From contig NZ_SSMQ01000007.1 in NCBI RefSeq assembly GCF_005144585.1, forward strand, positions 186,001 to 250,000: a DNA stretch of 64,000 bases. The letters run 5' to 3'. Positions 44,486 to 53,269 of the stretch are shown here, piece after piece; position 1 is the stretch's first letter, and each line of letters begins with the position of its first letter. The DNA comes from Polyangium fumosum (GTDB lineage Bacteria > Myxococcota_A > Polyangia > Polyangiales > Polyangiaceae). The notes under the pieces were generated by a model. The model was not told the origin of the DNA and ran no database searches. It worked only from the letters and a program-made list of their open reading frames with translations. The translations under genes and the position numbers were made by a program.

Positions 44486-45196
44486 ATGATCCGACGAACC
44501 TTTTCTTCCTTCTTTTCGATCTTCACGCTCGCGGCGCTCTCGGCGACGGCCGCGGGCTGCATCTTCATCGGCGCCGGCGGCGGCGCCTGCGAGGTGGACG
44601 GCAAGCAATTCTCCGTCGGCGAAGAATTCCCCGCGCCCGGCGGCTGCAACACCTGCACCTGCCAGGCCGATGGGTCGACCATCTGCACGCGATTGGCGTG
44701 CGTCGGGACCTGCACCGTGAACGGCAACGTCTTCACGGAGGGCGATAACTTCCCCGCGGACGACGGCTGCAATACGTGCACCTGCATGGCCGACGGCGCG
44801 GTCGCTTGCACCGAGAAGGCTTGCCCCGAGCCTGCATGTATCGTCGACGGCATCGGCTACAAGCCCGGCGACACGTTCCCTTCGAGCGACGGGTGCAATA
44901 CGTGCACGTGCGGCGAAGACGGCATGGTCGGCTGCACTGAAAAGGCCTGCCCACCTTGTGCGTACGGCGGACAAACCTACCAGGCCGGCGACGCCTTCCC
45001 CTCGACGGACGGCTGCAATACGTGCACCTGCGTGGCCGACGGCGCGGTCGCGTGCACCGAGAAAGCCTGCCTCGTCTGCACCTACAATGAACAGACCTAC
45101 CAACCCGGAGAATCGTGGCAGGCGAGTGACGGTTGCAACACGTGCACGTGTAGCCCCGAGGGACTCGTGGGTTGCACGAAGATCAACTGCCCGTGA
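44486..45196 (+). CDS. Lipoprotein with five VWC-like Cys-rich repeats
   Basis: A 236-residue lipoprotein (lipobox ATAAGC). After the Cys it consists of five ~40-residue repeats of the pattern C-x-V-x-G-x2-Y/F-x2-G-(D/E)-x-F-P-x3-GCNTCTC-x3-G-x3-CT-x3-C, resembling eukaryotic VWC/pacifastin modules. GCNTCTC occurs in all five; repeats 2-4 share the CTEKAC ending. Little else is present, so the protein is a string of disulfide-knotted beads displayed on the membrane. ATG at 44486 follows CAGGAG. Role unknown: adhesion, protease inhibition or metal binding are options. Confidence 0.82.
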   Translation: MIRRTFSSFFSIFTLAALSATAAGCIFIGAGGGACEVDGKQFSVGEEFPAPGGCNTCTCQADGSTICTRLACVGTCTVNGNVFTEGDNFPADDGCNTCTCMADGAVACTEKACPEPACIVDGIGYKPGDTFPSSDGCNTCTCGEDGMVGCTEKACPPCAYGGQTYQAGDAFPSTDGCNTCTCVADGAVACTEKACLVCTYNEQTYQPGESWQASDGCNTCTCSPEGLVGCTKINCP

Positions 45197-45322
45197 TCGT
45201 CCCGACGATCCCCCTCCGCGTTTCCCCCGAACAACCCTCCTGTCCCGAAAAGCCCCTTTCATCCGGTCCGCACGCCTGGTAGTGCCCATCCCAGGCGTGG
45301 GACCTCGATGAGGAGTTTTTCC

Positions 45323-47608
45323 ATGAAGCTTCGATCTCTTTCGGTGGCGGGGGTCCTCGCGGCGCTCGCCGTGGGCGTCGCCGGTTGTAGCGACGAACCG
45401 ACGCAGAACACCACCACGAGCTCGTCGAGCAGCGGCAGCGGCGGCCAGGGCGGCCAGGGCGGCCAGGGCGGCGTCGGCGGCATGGGCGGCGACGGCGGCG
45501 TCGGCGGCGGCGGCATGGGCGGCACCGGCGGCATGGGCGGCGGCGGCATGGGCGGCACCGGCGGCGTCGGCGGCATGGGCGGCGGCGGCATGGGCGGATC
45601 CGGCGGTATGGGCGGCTCCGGCGGCGGCAATCCTCCGACCGAGGCCTGCAACAACAGGATGGATGACGACGGCGACGGCGACGTCGACTGCTCCGACGCC
45701 GACTGCGCGGCGGCGTGTGCCGAGGCTTGCACGGGCGGCGCGGACGAGGACAACGACGGCGACATCGACTGCGCCGACGCCGACTGCGCGATGGCGCCCG
45801 TGTGCGGCAAGCTCGTCATCAACGAGGTCGATTACGACCAGGCCAGCGCCGACACGGCCGAGTTCATCGAAATCTACAATGCCGGCGGCGACGTGATGCT
45901 CGACGGCGTCGAGGTCATCCTCGTCAATGGCACGGGCCCCGGCGGCGCGGACGTCGTCTACGGCACCCCGAGCAAGCTCTCCGGGTTGCTCGCGGCCGGC
46001 GGGTATGTCGTCGTCGCGTCCACGGGCGTGACGAACATCGATCCGGCTGCGATCGTCGTGTCGCTCCCGAACCCGATGGACAACATCCAGAACGGCGCGC
46101 CGGACGGGATCGCGCTCTTCGATACGAAGTCGAAGACGCTGCTCGACGGGCTCTCGTACGAGAACGGCACGCCCGACGGCCAGATCACGGCCGTGATGCT
46201 CGGCGGCCAGACGTTCTCGCTGGTCTCGGGCACCGCGACGACCGCGTCCGACAACCAGGCCGCGGCCTCGCCGATCCGCTCGATGATCCGTTATCCGAAC
46301 GGGCAGGACACGAGCGACGACAGCGTCGACTGGCGCGCGACCACGCAGATCACGCCGGGCGCGGCGAACGTGGCGACGCCCGAGGTCTGCGATACCGCGA
46401 TGCTCGACGAGGACGCCGACAACCTCATCGACTGCGCCGACCCCGATTGCGCGATGGCGCCGCAGTGTGTCGAGAACTGCGGCAACATGAAGGACGACGA
46501 CGGCGACATGATGGTCGATTGCGCCGATCCCGACTGCGCCGCCGATCCCGCGTGTTTGCCGCAGGAGAACTGCAGCAACGGCACCGACGACGACGCAGAC
46601 ATGGCGATCGACTGCGCCGACACGGATTGCGCGGGCAAGTCGTGCGGGACGAACGGCCTCGTCTGCGAGGCCGCGTCGATGACGTGCGCCTGCCCGAGCG
46701 GCATGACGATGGAAATGGCCTGCGCTGACCTCGTCGACGACGATTGCGACGGCCTCGTCGACTGCGCCGACACGGATTGCGCGGGCAACATGGCGTGTGT
46801 CGCCCACAAGGTCACGTCGGTCGATTACCCGGTCCTCGCGCACGGCGGTAAGCTCGTCGTCACGGGCAATGGCTTCACGGGCGCGACGGTGGTCAAGATC
46901 GGCGGCGTCGATCAGACGTTCACGGTCGACAACAACACGCAGATCACGATCACGAACGTGCCCGACACGACGCCGATCGCGCTGCAGGACCTCGTCGTCA
47001 CCACGCCGAGCGGCGACACGGCGCCGTTCCAGGTGACGGTGATTCACCTGCTCATCAACGAGTTCGACACAGACCAGATGGGTACGGACACCGCGGAGTT
47101 CGTCGAGATCTCGACGGGCGTGCCGAACGTGAGCCTCGCGGGCTACACGCTCGTCCTCTTCAATGGCAGCAACGATCTCTCGTACGCGCCCGTGACAGCG
47201 CTCTCCGGCACGACGGATGCCAATGGCATGCTGCTCGTCGGCAGCCCGGGGATGACGCCCACGCCAACCATCGCCTTCAGCTCGACCAGCGTGCTCCAAA
47301 ATGGCCAGGACGCGGTGGTGATTTACCAGGCCGCTCCGGCGTCGTTCCCCACGGGCACGGCGGTCACGGCGAACAACCTCATCGATGTGCTCGTCTACTC
47401 CACGGGGCAAACGGCCGACGCCGGCCTGCTCGACGTCCTCATCGGGCCCGCGGGCACGCCGGGCCGCACGCAGGTGAGCGAAGGCTCGGGCGGCGCGCAG
47501 GAGACGCAATCGATCCAGCGCTGCGGCGACGGCCGCAAGAATGGCGACAAGTTCAAGGTCGGGCAGCCCACGCCCGGCGCGGCGAACAACGTCATGGCTT
47601 GCCCGTGA
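45323..47608 (+). CDS. Large lipoprotein with lamin-tail domains, Asp/Cys repeats and an IPT domain
   Basis: A 761-residue lipoprotein: lipobox GVAGC, ~75-residue GGxGG linker, then five short Asp/Cys motifs of the type DDDGDGDVDCSDADC interspersed with two lamin-tail-like domains (LVINEVDYDQ...EFIEIYN; LLINEFDTDQ...EFVEIST) and an IPT/TIG domain (VTSVDYPVLAHGGKLVVTGNGF). The Asp/Cys motifs look like calcium-binding knots. ATG at 45323 has AGGAG nine bases upstream, better placed than the ATG at 45308. Likely a surface adhesion or matrix protein. Confidence 0.85.
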   Translation: MKLRSLSVAGVLAALAVGVAGCSDEPTQNTTTSSSSSGSGGQGGQGGQGGVGGMGGDGGVGGGGMGGTGGMGGGGMGGTGGVGGMGGGGMGGSGGMGGSGGGNPPTEACNNRMDDDGDGDVDCSDADCAAACAEACTGGADEDNDGDIDCADADCAMAPVCGKLVINEVDYDQASADTAEFIEIYNAGGDVMLDGVEVILVNGTGPGGADVVYGTPSKLSGLLAAGGYVVVASTGVTNIDPAAIVVSLPNPMDNIQNGAPDGIALFDTKSKTLLDGLSYENGTPDGQITAVMLGGQTFSLVSGTATTASDNQAAASPIRSMIRYPNGQDTSDDSVDWRATTQITPGAANVATPEVCDTAMLDEDADNLIDCADPDCAMAPQCVENCGNMKDDDGDMMVDCADPDCAADPACLPQENCSNGTDDDADMAIDCADTDCAGKSCGTNGLVCEAASMTCACPSGMTMEMACADLVDDDCDGLVDCADTDCAGNMACVAHKVTSVDYPVLAHGGKLVVTGNGFTGATVVKIGGVDQTFTVDNNTQITITNVPDTTPIALQDLVVTTPSGDTAPFQVTVIHLLINEFDTDQMGTDTAEFVEISTGVPNVSLAGYTLVLFNGSNDLSYAPVTALSGTTDANGMLLVGSPGMTPTPTIAFSSTSVLQNGQDAVVIYQAAPASFPTGTAVTANNLIDVLVYSTGQTADAGLLDVLIGPAGTPGRTQVSEGSGGAQETQSIQRCGDGRKNGDKFKVGQPTPGAANNVMACP

Positions 47609-47620
47609 CGTGAACCCGAG

Positions 47621-47645
47621 GGGGGCTCGCCTCGATCGAGCCCCC
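47621..47645. terminator. Bidirectional hairpin between convergent genes
   Basis: A perfect 9-bp stem GGGGGCTCG/CGAGCCCCC with a 7-base loop, placed between the stops at 47608 and 47666. No T run. Confidence 0.65.
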
Positions 47646-47665
47646 TTCCCGCCTCCCCTACCCCC

Positions 47666-49954
47666 TCAATAAGCGTCCGGCGGCACCTCGACGTCGACCG
47701 GCACCTCCAGCGCGAGCGGCGCGACGGCCGCGTCGCCGCCTTCCATCCATTGATAGCGCGCCAGGTTCCCGAGCACGCGCGCCACGTAATTGCGCGTCTC
47801 GTCGTAGGGAATCCGCGCGACCCAGAGATCCGCCTCCGCGTCCACGCCCGGCCGCATCCATTGCCCCACGGCCTTCGGCCCTGCGTTGTAGGCGGCCACC
47901 GCGAGGACTGGGGTCTTCCGGAACGTCTTCAGCAACTTGCCGATGTAATACGAGCCGAGCCGGAGATTCACGTGTGGGCTCTTGAGCCGCGACGGCTCGA
48001 AGCTCATGCCGACCTCGGCCGCGGCCTTCTCCGCCGTCTTCGGCATGAGCTGCAAAAGGCCCACGGCGAACACGGGCGAGAGCGCCTCCTGATCAAATGC
48101 GCTCTCCTGCCGCATGAGCGAATGCACGAGCCCGCGGGGCACCTCGTGCTCCCCTTCGAGCTTCTGCACCTCGTCGAGGTACGGCCGCGGATAAAGGCAC
48201 TCCCAGGCCCACCGATCGGCCTCGCCCGGCGCGCGCAGGAGCTGCGGCATTCCCACCTGCGCCACGCCCACCCGATACCGGCGCCGCGCATGCGCGAGCT
48301 TGCCATACATGCCGCAAAGCGCCTCGGCCTCGCGACCGGCGAACCGCGCGGCCGCCTCGCGCTCGAAGGGAAGAAGCCTCCCCTCGGCCTCGGCGTCGAG
48401 CCCGACCGAGACGAGCATCCGCGCCGGGTCCGGCAAATCGAGGTCGAGCGGATTCGCCGGGCGCGCGGCCGCGGGCTCGATCAACGGCGGCAAGGGCGCG
48501 CCCGCGGCGGCCAGGCGCGAGCGGGCGGCGAGCGCGGCGAAGGAGAGCGGGAACGTACGCGCGACCTCGGTCCAGATGCGCACGGCCTCGTCGCGGTCAC
48601 CGGCGCGGAAGGCGGCGAGCCCTTCGAGCTCGCGGAGCTTTTGCGCCTCGTCGGGCTTCTTCGCGGCCTTCGCGAGCCTGCTGAGCGTCTTTTGCGCGAG
48701 CTTCGGCTGCGACGCCGAGAGCTGCGCGAGCGCCTGCTCGTATTCGGCGTCCTCGCGGTACGCGCCTTTCGGGAAGAGCGCGAGGTAACGCGTATACAGC
48801 GGCGCGGCCTCGTCATAACGACCGCGGAGCAGGAGCCAGCGCGCGGCCTGGTACAAGGAACGCTCGGCCCAGCTATTTTTCTTGAACCGCGAGGAGAGGT
48901 CGAGCCAGCGCTTGATTGCCTCGTCGGCCTGTCCGCCGCGGGCGAGCGCATTCGCGGATTGATACATCGCCTCGACCTTGCGCGGGCCGGGCAACGTGGA
49001 GAGCACACGGAACGCCTTTTCCGCCTCCGGATAATCGCGCGCCTTGAGCTTCGCTTCGGCCCGCGCGTGGAGCACGTCGAGGTGCGGCACCGTCTTCTTT
49101 TTTTCGAGCTCGTCGAGGATCGGAACCGCCGCTTCGGCCTGGCCCGCCCGGACGAGCGCGAGCGCGCGGGCGAGCTGATCCTTCGGCGCGAGCGATTGCT
49201 TTAGCCGATCGAGCGCGGCCGCGCCGGCCTCGCCCTCGGGCAAACCGGCGGCCTCCACGGCGAGCCAGCGCAGGTCGGCGATCGTGATGGGCAAGAGGCC
49301 CTGCGCCTCGGCGATCCGGGCGCGGGCGGCCCGGAGCTTCGCCTCGTCGCTCTTCCTGCGCGACCGCCCCGCCCCCGCGAGCGCGCGATCGAGGGTCGTC
49401 CGCGCCTGGGCGAGCTGCCCGTCCTTCTCCAGCGCGAGCGCGGCGCGATGCTGGTCGGAGAGCGACCTCGATTTGCCGAAAAACGCTGCGGCTTCGGCGA
49501 AGGGCCCCGCGACGGACGCGGCCTCGGCGCGCCGGCGCACGATGTCGTCCACGAGCAGCGGCAGCTCCTTTTCGAGCCCCGTGAAGAGCTCGACCGTGCG
49601 CGCCGCATCGCCCCGCTCGAGCGCGACGCGCCCCCGGACGTACCGCATCTCGGGCCGCTGCCGATCGGCCTCGGGCAACGCGTCGAGCTGCACCTCGGCC
49701 TCGTCCCAGCGCTCCAGGCGCACGGCGTCGGCCCAGCGCGCGGGCGAGGGCGCAGGCGCGGTCGTGCCGGCGGGGAGGGCCGTGGCCACGGGCGCCGCGG
49801 CGGAGGCGGACGGGGCGGCCGACGCGGACGCGGACGGCCCGCCCTCGGCGCTCGACGTGGTCTCCCCGGGCATCGGCATCGAACGAGCGCAAGCGCCGAG
49901 CCCAAGCGCCCCGAGCCCGAAGAGCCCCATCACGATCCGCCGCCTCTGCACCAC
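47666..49954 (-). CDS. Soluble-lytic-transglycosylase-like lipoprotein (SLT with TPR region)
   Basis: A protein of about 762 residues. Lipobox LGAC follows a short hydrophobic signal; a Ser/Ala/Pro linker and ~450 residues of TPR-like helices precede a C-terminal SLT domain with the catalytic Glu in RQESAFDQEALS, then GLLQLMPKTA and AYNAGPKAVGQW. It cleaves peptidoglycan to 1,6-anhydro-muropeptides. The start is one of two adjacent GTG codons (49954, 49951) after GGAGGAGAAAC, or the ATG at 49930. The open frame further upstream is a shadow. Length and layout match Slt70. Confidence 0.85.
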   Translation of the reverse strand: MVQRRRIVMGLFGLGALGLGACARSMPMPGETTSSAEGGPSASASAAPSASAAAPVATALPAGTTAPAPSPARWADAVRLERWDEAEVQLDALPEADRQRPEMRYVRGRVALERGDAARTVELFTGLEKELPLLVDDIVRRRAEAASVAGPFAEAAAFFGKSRSLSDQHRAALALEKDGQLAQARTTLDRALAGAGRSRRKSDEAKLRAARARIAEAQGLLPITIADLRWLAVEAAGLPEGEAGAAALDRLKQSLAPKDQLARALALVRAGQAEAAVPILDELEKKKTVPHLDVLHARAEAKLKARDYPEAEKAFRVLSTLPGPRKVEAMYQSANALARGGQADEAIKRWLDLSSRFKKNSWAERSLYQAARWLLLRGRYDEAAPLYTRYLALFPKGAYREDAEYEQALAQLSASQPKLAQKTLSRLAKAAKKPDEAQKLRELEGLAAFRAGDRDEAVRIWTEVARTFPLSFAALAARSRLAAAGAPLPPLIEPAAARPANPLDLDLPDPARMLVSVGLDAEAEGRLLPFEREAAARFAGREAEALCGMYGKLAHARRRYRVGVAQVGMPQLLRAPGEADRWAWECLYPRPYLDEVQKLEGEHEVPRGLVHSLMRQESAFDQEALSPVFAVGLLQLMPKTAEKAAAEVGMSFEPSRLKSPHVNLRLGSYYIGKLLKTFRKTPVLAVAAYNAGPKAVGQWMRPGVDAEADLWVARIPYDETRNYVARVLGNLARYQWMEGGDAAVAPLALEVPVDVEVPPDAY

Positions 49955-50061
49955 CGTTTCTCCTCCAAGAGAGCTAGCAGGGGAACAAGGGGACCCGCAA
50001 GAAAGTCCCGTCTGTTTTTCCTTTCGATACCAATATGTGGTCAAAGGATCCGACGCGCCGT

Positions 50062-51027
50062 TCAATCGATTCCCGCGGCGATCCGGGCGATGATCACGCG
50101 ATCCTCCTCGAACAAAAATTCGTCCACCTCCTCGATCGACCCCACCTTCGCGGGGGCGACCCCGAGCCGCAGCGCCGCCGCGCGCGCCACGGCGGCGACG
50201 ATCGGATGCGGCGAGCTCGACAGGCGCAGGAGCTTCGGCGTCACGGCCTGGGCGCCGAGCAAGGCCGCGCAGAGCGCCGCGATCGGCCGCGGATCCGCCG
50301 CTCCCGGCACGTCGCCCGCGAGCGCGCGTCCGAGCACGGCCACGGTCTCGGGGCCCGGCGCCCGCAGCAACGCCCGGCGATAATCGCCCGCCGGCAAGTG
50401 CAGCCGCGCCGCCCCCCGGCTCGTCGAGCAGAGCTCCTGCGCGTGCCGCAGGAGAAGGCCCACCACGGGCCCGAGCCCGTCCTCGTCGAGCGCGTCCATT
50501 CCTTCGAGGTCCGTGGCGAGCGGGCGCGACGCCTCGTCCGTGTAGGCGTCGAGGTTCACCGTCAGCGACTCCAGCCCCACGGCCCCGGGCGCGTGCCCGG
50601 CGAGCACGTCGTGCTCGGTCTGCACCGTCACCACGCTCGACACGATCGCGGGCGTACCGCCGCGGAGCGTGTGCTTCACCTCGACCTCGACCTTCCGAAT
50701 GGCCGACCAGCGCAGGATCCGCGCCTCCGCGCCCGGATCGACGAGCACGCCCCAGGGCACGATGGCCATGTTGACCTCGCGCGCCCCGAAGGGCGCCCGT
50801 GGCCTCTGGATCTGCCGCACGAGGCCCACGGCGAACGCCGCGCCGCCGGCCACGGCGAGCCCGATCGGGAGCGAGCCCGACGTGAGCGACCAGGCCGCCG
50901 TCTCCGGCCCGAGCGCGAGCCCGAGGCTCGAGAGCCCCACCGTGCCGGCGGCCAGCGTGAGCGCCCGGAAGCTCGGACCCGGGACCAGCCACACGTACCG
51001 AAAATCCGGCGGAGGTGCGCAGCGCAT
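50062..51027 (-). CDS. Membrane protein of unknown function
   Basis: A 321-residue protein from the ATG at 51027 (CAGGTG ribosome-binding site upstream). Two membrane segments near residues 20-70 (ALTLAAGTVGLSSLGLAL, LPIGLAVAGGAAFAVGLV) are followed by a cytoplasmic PH-like beta region (MAIVPWGVLVDPGAEARILRW...VEVEVKHTL) and a helical tail. No catalytic motif. It lies upstream of the transglycosylase gene on the same strand, 107 bp away. Confidence 0.65.
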   Translation of the reverse strand: MRCAPPPDFRYVWLVPGPSFRALTLAAGTVGLSSLGLALGPETAAWSLTSGSLPIGLAVAGGAAFAVGLVRQIQRPRAPFGAREVNMAIVPWGVLVDPGAEARILRWSAIRKVEVEVKHTLRGGTPAIVSSVVTVQTEHDVLAGHAPGAVGLESLTVNLDAYTDEASRPLATDLEGMDALDEDGLGPVVGLLLRHAQELCSTSRGAARLHLPAGDYRRALLRAPGPETVAVLGRALAGDVPGAADPRPIAALCAALLGAQAVTPKLLRLSSSPHPIVAAVARAAALRLGVAPAKVGSIEEVDEFLFEEDRVIIARIAAGID

Positions 51028-51290
51028 CACGACACCTGGAAAGGTAAGCCGATCCTCGCCCGGGCGGAAGGGCCGAGCGGATGAACGATGGCATCCGCGG
51101 AGGATGGTTCTCCAGGACTCCAGATCCGCCGGGATCTGTATGCACGAAGGATGGTCATCGGAGATTCCAGCCACGTCGAGGTCGTGCATCGTGAAGACGC
51201 GGATACGGAAACGGTGATAGGGTTGCCGTCCTATGTGGATCCGGCATCCGGGGGGAGCCGGACCACGCGAGAAAGGTTGGTAGCTTGAAC

Positions 51291-51878
51291 ATGCGAACAA
51301 TCGGTATGCTTCTGGTCGTGGGCGCGATGCTGGCTGCGGGCGCGGGTTGTGGTGACGATACCGGCGGCAGCGGCGGCACCGGCGGGACGGCCGGCACCGG
51401 CGGCACCGGCGGTATGGGCGGCACCGGGGGGATGGGCGGCGCCGGGGGAATGGGTGGCATGGGCGGCGCCGGGGGAATGGGTGGCATGGGCGGCGCCGGT
51501 GGGATGGGCGGCGCGGGCGGCGGCGGCGGCGCGGGCGGCGGCGGGATGATGGCCGTCAATGGCTGTACGGTGGATATGGCCGAGGATCACACGGCCGATG
51601 CGTCGGCGACCGTGAAGACCATGGGCCTCGCGTACGCGCCGAAGTGCATTCGCGTGAAGGCGGGGGCGGACGTGATCTTCGAGTCGAATTTCACGATCCA
51701 CCCGCTCGTGGGCGGCACGGTCGAGGGGCTCATGAAGAACGAGGACGCCGCCTCGCCGATCCAGAAGACGACCACCGGAATGGGGGCGAGCTTCAACCTC
51801 CCGGACAAGGGCACGTTCGGGTATTACTGTGACACGCACGCCCTCGGAGGGATGACGGGGGCGATCTTCGTCGAGTGA
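51291..51878 (+). CDS. Cupredoxin-like lipoprotein with Gly-rich linker
   Basis: A 195-residue lipoprotein: lipobox AGAGC, a ~60-residue GGMGG linker, then a plastocyanin-like domain with type-1 copper ligands His (FTIHPLVGG), Cys (YYC), His (CDTH) and Met (ALGGM), in the usual C-x2-H-x4-M order. It should carry electrons or bind copper outside the cytoplasm. ATG 51291 is used; a TTG at 51285 sits better behind GAAAGG. Followed five bases later by another Gly-rich lipoprotein. Confidence 0.85.
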   Translation: MRTIGMLLVVGAMLAAGAGCGDDTGGSGGTGGTAGTGGTGGMGGTGGMGGAGGMGGMGGAGGMGGMGGAGGMGGAGGGGGAGGGGMMAVNGCTVDMAEDHTADASATVKTMGLAYAPKCIRVKAGADVIFESNFTIHPLVGGTVEGLMKNEDAASPIQKTTTGMGASFNLPDKGTFGYYCDTHALGGMTGAIFVE

Positions 51879-51882
51879 TTCC

Positions 51883-52194
51883 ATGCGAACCTTTGCCATG
51901 GCCCTCCCGTGCGCCGTGCTTTGCGGCGCTGCGTTCGTGGCCTGCGGGGACGTGGAGGAGGAGAACATTCCCGTCGGGAACAACGCCACGACCTCGTCGA
52001 GCAGCAGCACGACGGGGGCCGGTGGTGCCGGCGGAATGGGCGGCGCCGGCACCGGTGGAATGGGCGGCGCCGGTGGAATGGGCGGCGGCGGCGGAATGGG
52101 CGGCACCGGCGGCGCCGGTGGGATGGGCGCCGGTGGAATGGGCGGCACCGGCGGCGCCGGTGGGATGGGCGGCGGCGGCTCGATGATGCCCTGA
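51883..52194 (+). CDS. Linker-only Gly-rich lipoprotein
   Basis: A 103-residue protein: signal with lipobox FVAC, a short acidic/Ser-Thr stretch, then ~55 residues of GGMGGAG repeats ending MMP. It has the same linker as its neighbours but no folded domain behind it. Co-transcribed with the cupredoxin gene (five-base gap) and followed by a strong terminator. Possibly a gene that lost its domain, or a real surface spacer. Confidence 0.7.
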   Translation: MRTFAMALPCAVLCGAAFVACGDVEEENIPVGNNATTSSSSSTTGAGGAGGMGGAGTGGMGGAGGMGGGGGMGGTGGAGGMGAGGMGGTGGAGGMGGGGSMMP

Positions 52195-52213
52195 TCTCGC
52201 CCGCTCGGGTGGG

Positions 52214-52252
52214 GGCCTCGCGAGGTGGTTTTCGCGAGGCCCACGCCTTTTT
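52214..52252 (+). terminator. Rho-independent terminator
   Basis: A perfect 10-bp stem GGCCTCGCGA/TCGCGAGGCC (52214-52223 with 52232-52241), 8-base loop, followed by CACGCC and a TTTTT run. It ends the cupredoxin/lipoprotein transcript. Confidence 0.85.
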
Positions 52253-52256
52253 CGAG

Positions 52257-52490
52257 TCAGCCGAGGTCCGCTCCCGGCGTGAGGTCGACCCACGCCTTGC
52301 GCCGGTGCGACGCGTAGAGCGCCTCGACGATCCTTTGCACTTCGACCGCACGCGCGAAGCTCGCCGGCGGCTCGCCCCCGTCACGGACGGCCCGCGTGAA
52401 TCCCTCGAAAAGCCTCCCGAGCGACACGCGCTGCCCGCCGCTCCCGTCCGTCGGGTCGACCGCGACGACGTGGCCGTCGATTCTGCACAG
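52257..52490 (-). pseudogene. C-terminal fragment of a Gfo/Idh/MocA-type oxidoreductase
   Basis: About 75 codons end in a proper stop and read RIDGHVVAVDPTDGSGG, SLGRLFEGFTRAV and FARAVEVQRIVEALYASH, the typical C-terminal end of Gfo/Idh/MocA dehydrogenases. The Rossmann domain and most of the protein are absent; the sequence stops where the LysR fragment begins on the other strand. Confidence 0.65.
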
Positions 52491-52854
52491 GCACAGACTG
52501 GCGAACAAGGAGCGCGTCGCGCTCGGTGATCTGGCCGAGGAGCGCCTGATGTTCTTCGCGCGGGACCTCGGTCCGCACATGTACGACTGGATGATGGCGC
52601 AGTGTGAGCAGGCGGGCTTCAAGCCGCGCGTCGTTTACCACGTCACGCAGCCACCCATGGGGATTGCGCTCGTCAAAGAGGGCGTCGGCCTGCTCTTGAA
52701 GCCCATTTCCAAGGGGTACGAGCTTCCGGGCGACCTCACCGCCGTGCGTGTCGATGGGCTGGACGCCAGTTTCCATATCGACGTTGCCTGGCGCGCGAAC
52801 GAGAAATCGCCGTCCCTGCGGGCGTTCCTCGCGGCGCTTCGCGCGAAGGCGTGA
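52491..52854 (+). pseudogene. C-terminal half of a LysR-type regulator
   Basis: About 115 codons with the second half of a LysR effector-binding domain: ALGDLAEERLMFFARDLGP, QAGFKPRVVYHVTQPPMGIA, VKEGVGLLLKPIS and a normal stop. The DNA-binding helix-turn-helix and first half are missing. It abuts the oxidoreductase fragment head to head, marking a deletion or rearrangement point near 52490. Confidence 0.7.
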
Positions 52855-52897
52855 CTGCGCGTCGCGGGAGCGGAGGCGGAGGCGGGGGCGGGACGGT

Positions 52898-53236
52898 TCA
52901 GCCGGCGGCCTTCACGTCGAACCCGTAGTTCTGGCCGTAGCGGCTATCCCAGGCCGAGCAGCCCGTGTGATCGGTATTGTGAAACCAGATCTCGAGCCGG
53001 CTGGTGTTCGCGGGCACGTTCACCTGGCACGCGCCCGAGGACACATCGGCGGCTTGCTCCTGCCCGCTCGGGTGAAATCGGACGTTGGCGCTGATGCTCC
53101 ACGCCTTCTGCCCATAACGCGTCGCCCTGCAATGACACACCCGCTCCGTCGCGTAGTCGATCTGCAAGGCTTCCCCGGATCGAATGTCGCCGCTCTGCTG
53201 ATGGGTCCAATCCGCTGAGAATTTCACGGTCGCCAT
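52898..53236 (-). CDS. DUF6209-type small protein
   Basis: A 112-residue beta-rich protein, MATVKFSADWTHQQSGD... with the family-like ending GCSAWDSRYGQNYGFDV. No signal peptide. GGAGG precedes the ATG at 53236. It lies 33 bp downstream of the VWA gene, so both are probably one operon. Function of DUF6209 is unknown; the fold looks like a carbohydrate-binding beta-sandwich. Confidence 0.65.
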   Translation of the reverse strand: MATVKFSADWTHQQSGDIRSGEALQIDYATERVCHCRATRYGQKAWSISANVRFHPSGQEQAADVSSGACQVNVPANTSRLEIWFHNTDHTGCSAWDSRYGQNYGFDVKAAG

Positions 53237-53269
53237 GGTCGCCCTCCTTTCATGCCTACGGCCGCCCGC

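Noticed and set aside
42935-47509. 1524-residue minus-strand ORF
   Set aside because: It is the antisense of four well-supported genes and reads as Arg/Ala/Val-rich nonsense typical of high-GC shadow frames.
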